From: Roseiflexus sp. RS-1
GTDB taxonomy: Bacteria > Chloroflexota > Chloroflexia > Chloroflexales > Roseiflexaceae
Direction: 5' to 3'
Assembly: GCF_000016665.1 (NCBI RefSeq)
Contig: NC_009523.1
Span: 2,604,001-2,668,000 of the forward strand
Length of the DNA: 64,000 bases
The translations under genes were made by a program, and so were the position numbers. The notes under the pieces are model-generated. The model searched no databases, was not told the origin of the DNA, and was given only the letters and a program-made list of their open reading frames with translations. Below, one piece after another: positions 1 through 7,794 of the stretch (position 1 is the stretch's first letter; every line of letters begins with the position of its first letter).

Positions 1-110
1 ATCACGGTCAACCGGCGGTGCTCAGCGACCTGCCGGACGCCTATGCTGATGTCTTTTGCGAGATTGCGCGCAAACTGGCGGCGCGCATCAGCGTTATGGA
101 GTATGCCTAA
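1..110 (+). CDS. Mrp/ApbC-like P-loop ATPase, C-terminal end only (5' truncated)
   Basis: Only the last 35 codons lie in the window, ending with TAA. The readable tail starts HGQPAV, continues through a short acidic stretch and ends in an Ala-rich helix (EIARKLAARISV). This is the pattern seen at the end of Mrp/NBP35-type Fe-S cluster carrier ATPases (a G-x-P turn followed by a terminal helix rich in IA and AAR). The Walker motifs would lie upstream of the window, so the family call is inference from the tail alone. The neighbourhood, with moaA 15 bases downstream and an IscA-type protein next, fits an Fe-S or cofactor context. Confidence 0.4.
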   Translation, partial: HGQPAVLSDLPDAYADVFCEIARKLAARISVMEYA

Positions 111-125
111 CGCATCGAGGGGGCT

Positions 126-1196
126 ATGCAGTACGAAGAGGTACGCCGGGGAACTATCCCGCTCTATACCGCCGATCAGATTCGTCAGGCACGACCACTC
201 TATCCAACCGATGCTCCCGCACACGACTCGTATGGCAGACGGATCGATTATCTGCGCATTTCGCTGACCGACCGCTGCAACATGCGGTGTGTCTACTGCA
301 TGCCAGAGATCGGCATGAAGTTCATGCCGCGCCCGGAGTTGTTGACGACCGGTGAATTGCTGCTGGTGGTGCGTGCCGCTGCCAGAGCCGGGTTTCGCAA
401 AATTCGACTGACGGGCGGCGAGCCGACCCTGCGCCCTGATATTGTCGAGATTGTGCGAGAAATCAAGCGCACTCCCGGTATCACCCACGTCGCCATGACA
501 ACCAATGCGCTGCGATTGGAAAAACTCGCCGAACCGCTCAGGGAAGCCGGTCTTGACCGCGTCAACATCAGCATCGATACGCTTGATCCGGACAAGTTCC
601 GTCGCATGACGCGCGGTGGTTCGTTCGAAAAGGTGTGGGCTGGCATCGAGGCTGCCGACCGCGCAGGGTTGCATCCGATTAAACTCAACTCGGTCGTAGT
701 ACGCGGCATGAACGATGATGAGGTTCCACACCTCGCCGCGCTGACGCTCCGTTACCCGTGGGAGATGCGCTTCATCGAAGTCATGCCGCTGGCTGGCGTG
801 GCAGACCTGGCGCAGCACAGTGTGGTGACGAGCGCCGAACTGATCGAGCGCCTGGAATCGGTCTATGGTCCGCTCGAAGACCTTGGTCTGGCGCCGTCTG
901 ACTCGGCGCGACGGTATCGCATTCCCGGCGCACCGGGCAAACTGGGGTTTATCAGTTCGGTGAGTGAGCCGTTCTGCGCAACATGCAATCGCATGCGCCT
1001 GACTTCCGATGGACGATTGCATCTCTGTCTGTTGCGCGATCAGGAAGTCGATCTGCGCGCAGCGATCCGTGGCGGCGCAACGCTGGACGAGATCGAGCAG
1101 ATCATCCGTCATGCGGTGGCGCTCAAACCCTGGGGGCACGGACTGCCCGAAGGCGTGCTGCCGACCCTGCGCGGGATGTCGGAACTGGGGGGATAA
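126..1196 (+). CDS. moaA: GTP 3',8-cyclase MoaA (molybdenum cofactor biosynthesis)
   Basis: Radical-SAM enzyme that with MoaC converts GTP to cyclic pyranopterin monophosphate, the first step of molybdopterin synthesis. Visible signatures: N-terminal CxxxCxxC (C51, C55, C58, in DRCNMRCVYCMPE) for the SAM-binding 4Fe-4S cluster; a GGEPTL motif near residue 97; the second cluster CxxC-x13-C (C284, C287, C301); and the terminal Gly-Gly that MoaA needs for activity. At 356 residues it is slightly longer than usual because of about 25 extra N-terminal residues. The start is supported by GAGGGGG just upstream of the ATG. No other moa genes are in the window. The SAM fold and both clusters are intact, so the call is firm. 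Confidence 0.95.
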   Translation: MQYEEVRRGTIPLYTADQIRQARPLYPTDAPAHDSYGRRIDYLRISLTDRCNMRCVYCMPEIGMKFMPRPELLTTGELLLVVRAAARAGFRKIRLTGGEPTLRPDIVEIVREIKRTPGITHVAMTTNALRLEKLAEPLREAGLDRVNISIDTLDPDKFRRMTRGGSFEKVWAGIEAADRAGLHPIKLNSVVVRGMNDDEVPHLAALTLRYPWEMRFIEVMPLAGVADLAQHSVVTSAELIERLESVYGPLEDLGLAPSDSARRYRIPGAPGKLGFISSVSEPFCATCNRMRLTSDGRLHLCLLRDQEVDLRAAIRGGATLDEIEQIIRHAVALKPWGHGLPEGVLPTLRGMSELGG

Positions 1197-1209
1197 GTTC
1201 GTTTAGATA

Positions 1210-1238
1210 TTGTGTTTCTTGCGTAACTCTGGTATACT
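1210..1238 (+). promoter_or_regulatory. Sigma-70-type promoter of the IscA/HesB gene
   Basis: TTGTGT, a 17-base spacer and TATACT lie just after moaA. The predicted transcription start near 1245 gives a leader of about 107 bases, containing a small 6-bp hairpin (1279-1297) and ending in a CAGGAGG ribosome site before the ATG at 1352. Confidence 0.55.
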
Positions 1239-1351
1239 CCAGCACGAATAGATATGCGGGTTGTGCTGGCAGTGCGATGGCGACCAGGAGTGTCGCCCGG
1301 TGATACACAGACAGGCATTATTCTTCGTGACAGTCAGGAGGCGCACACATT

Positions 1352-1801
1352 ATGGCAACCATTGAGCAGGACGTGGTTCAGCATCATGAGAACGAATTCC
1401 CGCCGGTGCTCGAAATTACGGAAGGCGCATCGCTTCGCCTGCAAAGCATGATGAAGGAGCGCAACCTGGAAGGGTATGGTCTGCGCGTCTTCGTCTCCGG
1501 CGGCGGGTGCTCCGGTTTGCAGTACGGGATGACATTCGACAACGAGGAGCGCTTTGGCGATACGGTGTGGAATGCCCACGGCTTGCGGATTATGGTCGAT
1601 CCGATCAGCGCACGCTATCTGATGGGCGCCACAATCTCGTACCAGCAGGATAACATGCTGGCAGGCGCGTTCAAGATCGATAACCCGAACGCGGTTTCGA
1701 GCTGTGGCTGCGGTCACTCGTTCCGCACCCGCGATCAGCAGGGCGCCGATGATGAGTACGACGGCTACAGCGGTGGCGGCGGTTGCTGCAGCGGTCACTA
1801 G
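1352..1801 (+). CDS. IscA/HesB/ErpA-family Fe-S cluster assembly protein
   Basis: A-type carrier that holds and delivers Fe-S clusters. The three family cysteines are present in the usual spacing: C53 in GGGCSG, then C118 and C120 in CGCG. The core (residues 18-125) matches the HesB fold in length. Two extensions are unusual: about 17 acidic residues at the N-terminus, and a 25-residue tail rich in Asp, Tyr and Gly that ends in GGGGCCSGH, adding a vicinal cysteine pair. Whether the tail binds metal is unknown. It has its own promoter and is followed by a strong hairpin, so it is probably monocistronic. The start is set by CAGGAGG ten bases upstream. Confidence 0.88.
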   Translation: MATIEQDVVQHHENEFPPVLEITEGASLRLQSMMKERNLEGYGLRVFVSGGGCSGLQYGMTFDNEERFGDTVWNAHGLRIMVDPISARYLMGATISYQQDNMLAGAFKIDNPNAVSSCGCGHSFRTRDQQGADDEYDGYSGGGGCCSGH

Positions 1802-1833
1802 GCATCCTTTCTTGCCCGGTTTTTCGAGGTATG

Positions 1834-1856
1834 GAGGCGTTGCGTCGCAACGCCTC
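1834..1856 (+). terminator. Hairpin terminator after the IscA gene
   Basis: A perfect 10-bp stem (GAGGCGTTGC pairing with GCAACGCCTC) around a 3-base loop, 33 bases after the stop codon. The following TCCTTGTTG is only moderately T-rich, so termination may be partial. The stem would act in either direction. Confidence 0.55.
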
Positions 1857-1880
1857 TCCTTGTTGTGATGGCGAACATCT

Positions 1881-2225
1881 ATGCGATCCTTTATGCAGCG
1901 GTCGTATCGCGACCTTACCACCGATCAGGTCAAAGCAAAACTCGACCGGGGGGAGCCGTTTCGCTTCATTGATGTGCGTGAAGCCGAAGAGTACGCGCTT
2001 GCACGTATTGAGGGCGCAGAACTCTTGCCGCTCAGTCGCGCCGCTGAATGGATCGGAACGCTCGATCCCGATCAGGAGTATGTCTTTTTTTGCCATCATG
2101 GGCTGCGTAGCGCGTATGTGGCGGAATATGTCGCTTCCACGCTTGGGTTCGCGCGCGTTGCGAATATGATCGGCGGCATCGAGGAATGGTCGCTGCGTAT
2201 CGATCCATCTGTGCCGCGCTACTGA
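1881..2225 (+). CDS. Single-domain rhodanese-like sulfurtransferase
   Basis: A 114-residue single rhodanese domain of the GlpE/PspE type, which moves sulfane sulfur through an active-site cysteine persulfide. The active loop is C71-H-H-G-L-R-S77, matching the CxxGxRS consensus, so it should be catalytically competent. The DVRE motif (residues 31-34) typical of the fold is also present. The first ATG has no good ribosome site; an internal ATG four codons on is possible. It lies between an Fe-S assembly gene and DUF309, consistent with sulfur handling, though no partner can be named. Confidence 0.88.
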   Translation: MRSFMQRSYRDLTTDQVKAKLDRGEPFRFIDVREAEEYALARIEGAELLPLSRAAEWIGTLDPDQEYVFFCHHGLRSAYVAEYVASTLGFARVANMIGGIEEWSLRIDPSVPRY

Positions 2226-2248
2226 CAGGAATAGACGAAACAGGCGCT

Positions 2249-2638
2249 ATGGACCACTATCTCGAAGGTATTCGCCTGTTCAACGCAGGGGAATACTGGC
2301 ACGCGCACGAAGAATGGGAATGGTGCTGGCGTCGGTCGTCCGAACCGGAGGCGACCTTCTATAAAGGCATCATTCAGGCGGCTGCGGCGCTTGAGAAGTG
2401 GAAGCGCGGTCAACCGCGCGGTATGCGCCTCAACTATGCGAAGAGTCGCCCCAAACTCGTGGCGGTCAGCCCTTCGATGCGCGGTCTTGATGTTGCAGAT
2501 CTGATCGCCGCAATGGATCGGTTCGTGGCTATGGGCGGTCCACCAGCGCCGACGCCACGGATCGTTCTCGATCCGCCCACCGCCGCTGCGCTCGAAGCGC
2601 ATATTCAGACACTCCAGGCGGACCCGCACCATGGATGA
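2249..2638 (+). CDS. DUF309 family protein
   Basis: A 129-residue helical protein with the DUF309 signature at its N-terminus: HAHEEWEW (H18, H20, E21, W23), with a second conserved helix around YKGIIQAAAAL. The His/Glu cluster looks like a metal site, but no biochemical role is established for the family. The ATG follows the rhodanese stop by 23 bases, and the end overlaps the methyltransferase start by 8 bases, so the two are probably translationally coupled. Confidence 0.82.
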   Translation: MDHYLEGIRLFNAGEYWHAHEEWEWCWRRSSEPEATFYKGIIQAAAALEKWKRGQPRGMRLNYAKSRPKLVAVSPSMRGLDVADLIAAMDRFVAMGGPPAPTPRIVLDPPTAAALEAHIQTLQADPHHG

Positions 2639-3461
2639 TGAACTGTTGCCGTCACTGCGCTGCCCGACATGCGCCGGTGCGCTCGATCTGCGCGACCGAC
2701 GCTGCGATACCGGAGGTGAGATTATCTCCGGCGCGCTGCACTGCGCCTGCGGTGCAGTCTACCCCATTCGCGACGGTATTGCCGATTTTCTCGGTCCGCC
2801 CCGACCACCCACGATTGCGCAACTGACGAATGAACTTCCTGCGACCGCCTGGGCATACGAACGTCTCTGGCGTCCATTCGCGCTGACGTTGCTGAGCGGC
2901 GAGTCGTTTCCGTACCAGCGCGAATTGACGCTGGTGACCGATTGGGTCGATGCAGCGCGTGGTGGATTGGTGATCGATGTCGCCTGTTCCAATGGACTGT
3001 ATGCGCGCGCGCTGGCGCGGGCGATGCGTCCGTTCACCGGTCACGTCGTCGGGATCGATCATGCGCTGCCGATGCTTCGTGAAGCGCGCCAGCGTGCGCG
3101 CGCCGCCGGAGTGCGGGTGTCGTATCTGCGCGCCTCAGCGCAGGCGTTGCCGTTTGCCAGCAACGTCGCTCAGGGCGTGACGATTGGCGGCTCGCTCAAT
3201 GAAATCGGCGATCTCGCCGCCTGTCTTCGTGAGGTGCGTCGCGTGCTGGTTGACGATGGTCGCTTTGTGGCAATGACCCTGCTGGCGGCGCAAGGAGTGG
3301 TCGGGCGCGCGGTGCAAATGGCGCTTGCTCCTGGCGGCATCGCGTTCTGGTCGCGTGAGGAGTTGCTGACGCAGTTTCGCACCGCCGGTTTGCGTCTGGA
3401 ACGCTCTGAACAGTACGGCATCGTGATCTTTACACAGTGCAGCAGGGGCAGAGGTGACTGA
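2631..3461 (+). CDS. Trm112-like zinc domain plus class I SAM methyltransferase
   Basis: Residues 11-52 carry C11-x2-C14 and C38-x-C40 followed by YPIRDGI, the small zinc-ribbon-like Trm112 fold often joined to methyltransferases. Residues 80-270 form a Methyltransf_11 domain: motif I IDVACSNGLYARALA near residue 115, then GIDHALPMLREAR, and motif IV near VTIGGSLNEIGD. This architecture occurs in UbiE/rRNA-type and small-molecule methyltransferases, and the substrate cannot be read from sequence. It is tightly coupled, overlapping the upstream gene by 8 bases and the downstream gene by one base (TGATG). Confidence 0.85.
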   Translation: MDDELLPSLRCPTCAGALDLRDRRCDTGGEIISGALHCACGAVYPIRDGIADFLGPPRPPTIAQLTNELPATAWAYERLWRPFALTLLSGESFPYQRELTLVTDWVDAARGGLVIDVACSNGLYARALARAMRPFTGHVVGIDHALPMLREARQRARAAGVRVSYLRASAQALPFASNVAQGVTIGGSLNEIGDLAACLREVRRVLVDDGRFVAMTLLAAQGVVGRAVQMALAPGGIAFWSREELLTQFRTAGLRLERSEQYGIVIFTQCSRGRGD

Positions 3462-4348
3462 TGGCGAAAGCGACGCTGCTGTTTATCGGGACTGATGATG
3501 GACTGGTGCTGCTCAGCGATCCTGCCGGTCAGGGTCGCTGGTTGCGCAGTGCGCACCAGTTGCAGGGCAGCGTTGTGCAGTCGGTATGGGTCGATCCTTC
3601 TCATCCATTGATCACGCTCGCTATCGCCGACAGGCGTGTGCTGCGCAGCAGCGATGGCGGTCAAACCTGGCAGACAGTTCGGCTCGAAAGCGACCTGACC
3701 GCGACCGCCGCTCTGTACGGCGCTCCGCGTCGTCCGGCGCTCGTGTATCTCCTGGCAGACGACGTCCTGCTTGAGAGTCGTGATGCTGGCGTAACCTGGC
3801 GCGCGATTGCGCTGCCCGGACAGTGCAACGGATGTGCGATTGATGGCGCCGGGCGCCTTGTGGTTGCATCGGGCAATCAGGTGTTCATCGATGGTGATCA
3901 GAGCGCACAATGGACACTGCCCGGCTCACCGCTTCCCGGTGTCATTCGTATGCTGGTAACGCCTCCTGGTGGCGCAGGTGCGCTCTGTGCGCTTGCTGGC
4001 GGGGTTGTGTATGTCTTTGCGCAGGATGCCTGGCATCGCGTCGAGAATCTTCCGGGTGAAGCGGCAACCTGCGCTGTGCTGGCGGGCGCTGCGCCGACTC
4101 TGCTGGCAGCCCTGACGGACGGCGGCATCGTGCGTGGTACGCTGCATGCCTGGGAACCGGCAATTGTGGCGCTCCCCTGGGAGAGCGCCACGACCGTCCT
4201 GTCTCCCGCCGGGTATCACATGGATACCGTATTTGCTTCGTCTGCACATGGAGATGTTGCGATCAGCGTGGATCGCGGTCGCTCCTGGACGGTGGTGCGC
4301 CGTGGTCTGGCGCCTGTGCGGAGTATTGCCGCCGCCCGACTCGCGTAA
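3461..4348 (+). CDS. BNR/sialidase-type beta-propeller protein
   Basis: A 295-residue protein built from repeated propeller blades. At least three Asp-box turns are visible (SSDGGQTW, SRDAGVTW and SVDRGRSW), the BNR signature seen in sialidases and photosystem assembly factor YCF48. There is no signal peptide, so it is probably cytoplasmic. Catalytic sialidase residues are not evident. It is likely a binding or scaffold propeller, and its function is unknown. Translation is coupled to the methyltransferase by a TGATG overlap. Confidence 0.72.
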   Translation: MAKATLLFIGTDDGLVLLSDPAGQGRWLRSAHQLQGSVVQSVWVDPSHPLITLAIADRRVLRSSDGGQTWQTVRLESDLTATAALYGAPRRPALVYLLADDVLLESRDAGVTWRAIALPGQCNGCAIDGAGRLVVASGNQVFIDGDQSAQWTLPGSPLPGVIRMLVTPPGGAGALCALAGGVVYVFAQDAWHRVENLPGEAATCAVLAGAAPTLLAALTDGGIVRGTLHAWEPAIVALPWESATTVLSPAGYHMDTVFASSAHGDVAISVDRGRSWTVVRRGLAPVRSIAAARLA

Positions 4349-4361
4349 CGGTACAATGTTG

Positions 4362-4402
4362 CTGTGCAAGGCTTTGACAAGAGGTGTGCGTTGTGCTACT
4401 CT
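4362..4402 (+). promoter_or_regulatory. carH promoter with three 11-bp direct repeats across the -35 box
   Basis: TTGACA (4374-4379), a 17-base spacer and TACTCT (4397-4402) form a near-consensus promoter. Three consecutive 11-base units overlap it: CTGTGCAAGGC (4362), TTTGACAAGAG (4373) and GTGTGCGTTGT (4384). They share T at position 2 and C at position 6, and the middle one carries the -35 box. This matches the arrangement I recall for CarH operators, in which tandem 11-bp repeats cover the -35 box. The repeat match is imperfect, so the operator call is inference; the promoter itself is clear. Confidence 0.5.
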
Positions 4403-4454
4403 ACAGTCTGGAACGAATCAGAAAACTTAACAATTACCGGGGGCTGATACAGCA

Positions 4455-5414
4455 ATGGCGCAACCTCCATCGCTTGGGCAGCTGTCGACCGCGCCCGTTT
4501 TCAACACCAAAGCCGTTGCGCGCGAAACCGGCGTACCGCCCGACACATTTCGCGCCTGGGAGCGGCGCTACGGCATTCCGTGCCCGCAGCGCACGCCGGG
4601 TGGTCATCGCCTGTACTCAGAGCGCGACATCGCCATCATCCGCTGGTTGCGCGACCGCACTGCGGAAGGGGTGAACATCAGTCACGCCATCATGCTGCTC
4701 ACCAGTGTGACCGACCAGCCGCCGTCGCATATCGAGATGGATGCGACGCGGGCAATTGAGCAGATGGCGGAGGAACTCATTACCGCGCTGACAACATTCG
4801 ATGCGCAGAACGCCGAACGGGTGGTTTCCGAGGCATTCGCGCTGTATCCATTCGAGAAGGTGTTGCTGGAACTCATTCAGCCGACGATGGTCGAAGTCGG
4901 TGAGCGCTGGCACCGCGGCGAGATTAATGTCGCAGCGGAGCACTTTGCCACCGAGTTCGTGCGGCGCAAGCTGGCAAGCCTGCTGAATGTGTTCGAGAAC
5001 CAGGTGCAGCGCGATACGATTGTTGTGGGGTGCGCTCCGCAGGAATTGCACGACGTGGGGATCATGTTCGCCAGCCTCTTCCTGGTGCGGCGTGGCTGGC
5101 ACGTTGTGTACCTGGGGGCGCAGGTGCCGCTCGCCGACCTGCTCGAAACCATTCGTAAGGTCAAACCGAAACTCGTCTGTCTCTCGGCATCAACGCTCGA
5201 AACGGCGATGAATCTGCTCGAAGTGGCGCGGGCGGTTCGGCGCGAGTTTCCTGACGTGCATTTCGGGTACGGCGGACGGATCTTCAATGTCAATCCGGAA
5301 CTCTGTGCCGCCATTCCAGGCGTCTTTCTCGGGCAGGATGCACGTGAACTGGTTCAAACGGTCAGTGCGCTCATGTCGAGTAATGGTACATCCACCCCCC
5401 CTCAACGTTCGTAG
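4455..5414 (+). CDS. carH: CarH/LitR-type B12-dependent photoreceptor transcription regulator
   Basis: MerR-type winged helix at residues 14-82 (FNTKAVARETGV, then TFRAWERRYGIP), a helical bundle (95-180) and a cobalamin-binding Rossmann domain (187-305). Both diagnostic motifs are intact: W152-x9-E162-H163, the cap that holds the upper-face adenosyl group and an axial His, and E197-x-H199-x-x-G202, which supplies the lower axial histidine. Known relatives bind adenosylcobalamin, form a DNA-bound tetramer in the dark, and fall apart when light breaks the Co-C bond. Phytoene synthase downstream fits the classic target. Its own promoter overlaps a candidate operator, suggesting autorepression. 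The start is the ATG after GGGGCTGATACAGCA. Confidence 0.88.
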   Translation: MAQPPSLGQLSTAPVFNTKAVARETGVPPDTFRAWERRYGIPCPQRTPGGHRLYSERDIAIIRWLRDRTAEGVNISHAIMLLTSVTDQPPSHIEMDATRAIEQMAEELITALTTFDAQNAERVVSEAFALYPFEKVLLELIQPTMVEVGERWHRGEINVAAEHFATEFVRRKLASLLNVFENQVQRDTIVVGCAPQELHDVGIMFASLFLVRRGWHVVYLGAQVPLADLLETIRKVKPKLVCLSASTLETAMNLLEVARAVRREFPDVHFGYGGRIFNVNPELCAAIPGVFLGQDARELVQTVSALMSSNGTSTPPQRS

Positions 5415-5431
5415 ATACCGATAGAACGTGC

Positions 5432-5463
5432 CTGACAGCGACAAGCGCAAACGGCGCTATAAT
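5432..5463 (+). promoter_or_regulatory. Possible promoter of phytoene synthase
   Basis: A perfect TATAAT at 5458-5463 lies in the 276-base gap before crtB. The best -35 match, CTGACA at 5432, is 20 bases away, longer than ideal, so activity may be weak or need help. A 6-bp inverted repeat (5405-5410 and 5424-5429) precedes it and overlaps the carH stop. The rest of the gap (5464-5690) shows no gene. Confidence 0.35.
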
Positions 5464-5690
5464 GTCGCATAGAATACGCTGCTCTGAGTAAACAATCGGC
5501 CAGCACGCCATGGCGAGGTGCGCGCGTGTTTCTGGTTTGGTGGCAGAGTGTGCCTGCAAACGCTGCACGCGGCATGCGCTGCGGGCAGCGTCTGGCAGGC
5601 TTTGGCTCTGAATCGCGCGTCGTGCGGTGGCAGCGCCTGTAACCGGGCAGCGCATCATGGGAAGAAGGCTCATCTGCACGCGAGGGGGTC

Positions 5691-6704
5691 ATGGCATCGC
5701 TCCAGCATTCTGCCAGCATACCGGTTCAGGCATTCGGCGAGCGTGAGGCGCCAATCCGCGATGCCGCAGCCCTGCTCGCCAGTCTCCGGCATCTGGTCGA
5801 ACCGGATGAGATCGGGCTGGGCGTGCATCCTGTCGATGCACTCCCACCGTTGTCACTCGACGCAGCCTATCGGCAGTGTGTCGAGATCACGCGCATCAAT
5901 TCGCGCAGTTTCTATCTGAGTTCGCAATTGCTGCCGTTCGAGAAGCGCCTGGCGGTACGGGCGCTCTATGCGTTCTGCCGCACCAGCGACGATACGGTTG
6001 ATCGAGCGACCGACGACCCGGCGCGCGCGCTGGCGCAATGGGTGGCGCGTGTGCATGCGCCGCATCCCCCCGCCGATCATCCGGTGCTGCTGGCATGGGA
6101 TGATACGGTGCGACGGTATGCCATCCCGCAATCCCTTGTCGATGAATTGCTCGCCGGTATTGCGATGGATCTCACCTTCCATCGATATGAGACGTTCGAT
6201 GATCTCTGGCTCTACTGCTACCGTGTCGCGTCGGTTGTTGGCTTGCTCTCGATGCATATCATCGGTTATCGCGATGGCGCCGCTCCCTACGCTGTGAAAC
6301 TGGGTGTGGCGCTTCAATTGACGAATATTCTGCGCGATGTTGGCGAAGATGCGCAGCGCGGGCGGATCTATCTGCCGCAGGAGGATTTGCGGCGCTTTGA
6401 TCTGACCGATGATGATATTCTTCAGGGACGGCGCGACGAACGCTTCCGTGCTTTGATGCGTTTCGAGATCGAGCGTACCCATGCGCTGTACGATGAAGCC
6501 TGGCCCGGTATCGCCCTGCTCGATCCGGATGGTCGCATGGCGATCGCGGCGGCGGCGGAGATTTATCGCGGCATCCTGCCGCGCATTGTTGCGAATGACT
6601 ACGACGTGTTCCAGAAACGCGCCTATGTTCCGCTCGCAGGCAAACTGGCTATCCTCTGGCGCACGTACCGCAGACTCAACCGCCTGATCAGAGATAGCCG
6701 GTAG
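5691..6704 (+). CDS. crtB: Squalene/phytoene synthase family (phytoene synthase)
   Basis: Head-to-head prenyl synthase, expected to join two geranylgeranyl diphosphates to phytoene, the first committed carotenoid step. Aspartate-rich motifs are present: TSDDTVD near residue 103, and LTNILRDVGEDAQRGRIYLPQEDL near residue 212 with both Mg-binding Asp. YRVASVVGLLSMHIIG is the substrate-binding helix. The first 50 residues are a variable extension. The start follows a GAGGGGG site. Position directly after carH supports phytoene rather than squalene as product, but the sequence alone does not exclude squalene. The CrtI-like desaturase at 48.9-50.6 kb would act next. Confidence 0.87.
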   Translation: MASLQHSASIPVQAFGEREAPIRDAAALLASLRHLVEPDEIGLGVHPVDALPPLSLDAAYRQCVEITRINSRSFYLSSQLLPFEKRLAVRALYAFCRTSDDTVDRATDDPARALAQWVARVHAPHPPADHPVLLAWDDTVRRYAIPQSLVDELLAGIAMDLTFHRYETFDDLWLYCYRVASVVGLLSMHIIGYRDGAAPYAVKLGVALQLTNILRDVGEDAQRGRIYLPQEDLRRFDLTDDDILQGRRDERFRALMRFEIERTHALYDEAWPGIALLDPDGRMAIAAAAEIYRGILPRIVANDYDVFQKRAYVPLAGKLAILWRTYRRLNRLIRDSR

Positions 6705-6848
6705 TCGGTTCGTTCTACCGGCGTCAATCTTCCGCCCAACCCCGAACTTCACGGTGCGTCTCTGCAACCGGTGGTGTGCGTGCACGTGCACCATTGGCTA
6801 TAATACATATCGCTGACGGGTGTTCCGGCAGCGTCTGGAAAGGTGGAC

Positions 6849-7781
6849 ATGTCGGTACAGAGATCGGTTCTTGTGACCGGGGCGACCGGTCTGATCGGCA
6901 AGGCGCTCTGCCGCCGCCTGATTGCGCGCGGCGACCGTGTGGTGGTGTTTACCCGCAACCCTGCAACTGCGCGCACCATCATGCCAGGCGCTGCGCAGTA
7001 TGTCGCCTGGGACGCAAAGCCCGGCGATTGGGAAGCAGCGCTGGAGACTGTCGATGCAGTCGTGCATCTGGCAGGCGCGTCGATTGCCGGTCGCCGCTGG
7101 ACGCCAGCCTACAAGCGCGAAATCCTTGAGAGTCGCACCCTCAGCACACGCGCGCTGGTTGATGCTATGGCGCGCGCTCGACAACGGCCATCGGTGTTTG
7201 TATGCGCCTCCGGTATCGACTACTACGGTCCACGCGGCGATGAGCCGGTCGATGAAAGCGCTCCGCCCGGGCGCAATTTTCTTGCACAGGTATGCGTGGC
7301 ATGGGAAGGGGAAGCGTGTCGCGCCGCCGACCTTGGTGTGCGCACGGTCATGATCCGCACCGGCATTGTGCTGGATCGGCGCGAGGGGGCACTGGCGCGA
7401 TTGCTGCTGCCGTTTCAATTGTTCGTCGGCGGTCCCATCCTTCCAGGAACGCAGTGGTGGTCGTGGATCCATCTCGATGATGAGGTTGGTCTGATTCTGC
7501 GCTGCATCGACGATGAGCGCGCCAGCGGTCCCTTCAACGGTGTCGCGCCGGAGCCGCAGCGCAACCGCGATTTCAGTGCAACGCTGGGACGGGTGCTTGG
7601 CCGACCGTCGTGGTTGCCATTGCCCGGATTTGTGCTCCGCCTGATTCTCGGCGAAATGGCACCCGCATTGCTCATTGAACGCCAGCGTGCCGTACCGTCA
7701 AAAGCGCTGGCGCTTGGGTATCAGTTTGCGTATCCGACATTAGAACCGGCGTTGCGCGCGGCGCTTGCGCGTTCGTCGTAG
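6849..7781 (+). CDS. TIGR01777-type NAD-dependent epimerase (YfcH/SulA-like SDR)
   Basis: An extended short-chain dehydrogenase fold: GATGLIGKALCRRL Rossmann loop at residues 7-20, LAGASIAGRRWT, the active-site region SGIDYYGPRG, and the family signature QWWSWIHLDDEV near residue 205. The length (310) is typical. The substrate is unknown for the family; cell-division-inhibitor names attached to homologues are historical. The ATG at 6849 is chosen because GGAAAGG lies 6 bases upstream; an in-frame GTG two codons earlier is possible. It precedes htrA by 13 bases, suggesting co-transcription. Confidence 0.83.
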   Translation: MSVQRSVLVTGATGLIGKALCRRLIARGDRVVVFTRNPATARTIMPGAAQYVAWDAKPGDWEAALETVDAVVHLAGASIAGRRWTPAYKREILESRTLSTRALVDAMARARQRPSVFVCASGIDYYGPRGDEPVDESAPPGRNFLAQVCVAWEGEACRAADLGVRTVMIRTGIVLDRREGALARLLLPFQLFVGGPILPGTQWWSWIHLDDEVGLILRCIDDERASGPFNGVAPEPQRNRDFSATLGRVLGRPSWLPLPGFVLRLILGEMAPALLIERQRAVPSKALALGYQFAYPTLEPALRAALARSS

Positions 7782-7794
7782 GAGATAAGACACC

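Noticed and set aside
1334-1921. Minus-strand frame opposite the IscA gene
   Set aside because: Antisense of a clear conserved protein.
5518-5690. Protein in the carH-crtB gap
   Set aside because: Cys/Trp/His-rich translation and overlap with crtB in another frame; no ribosome site.
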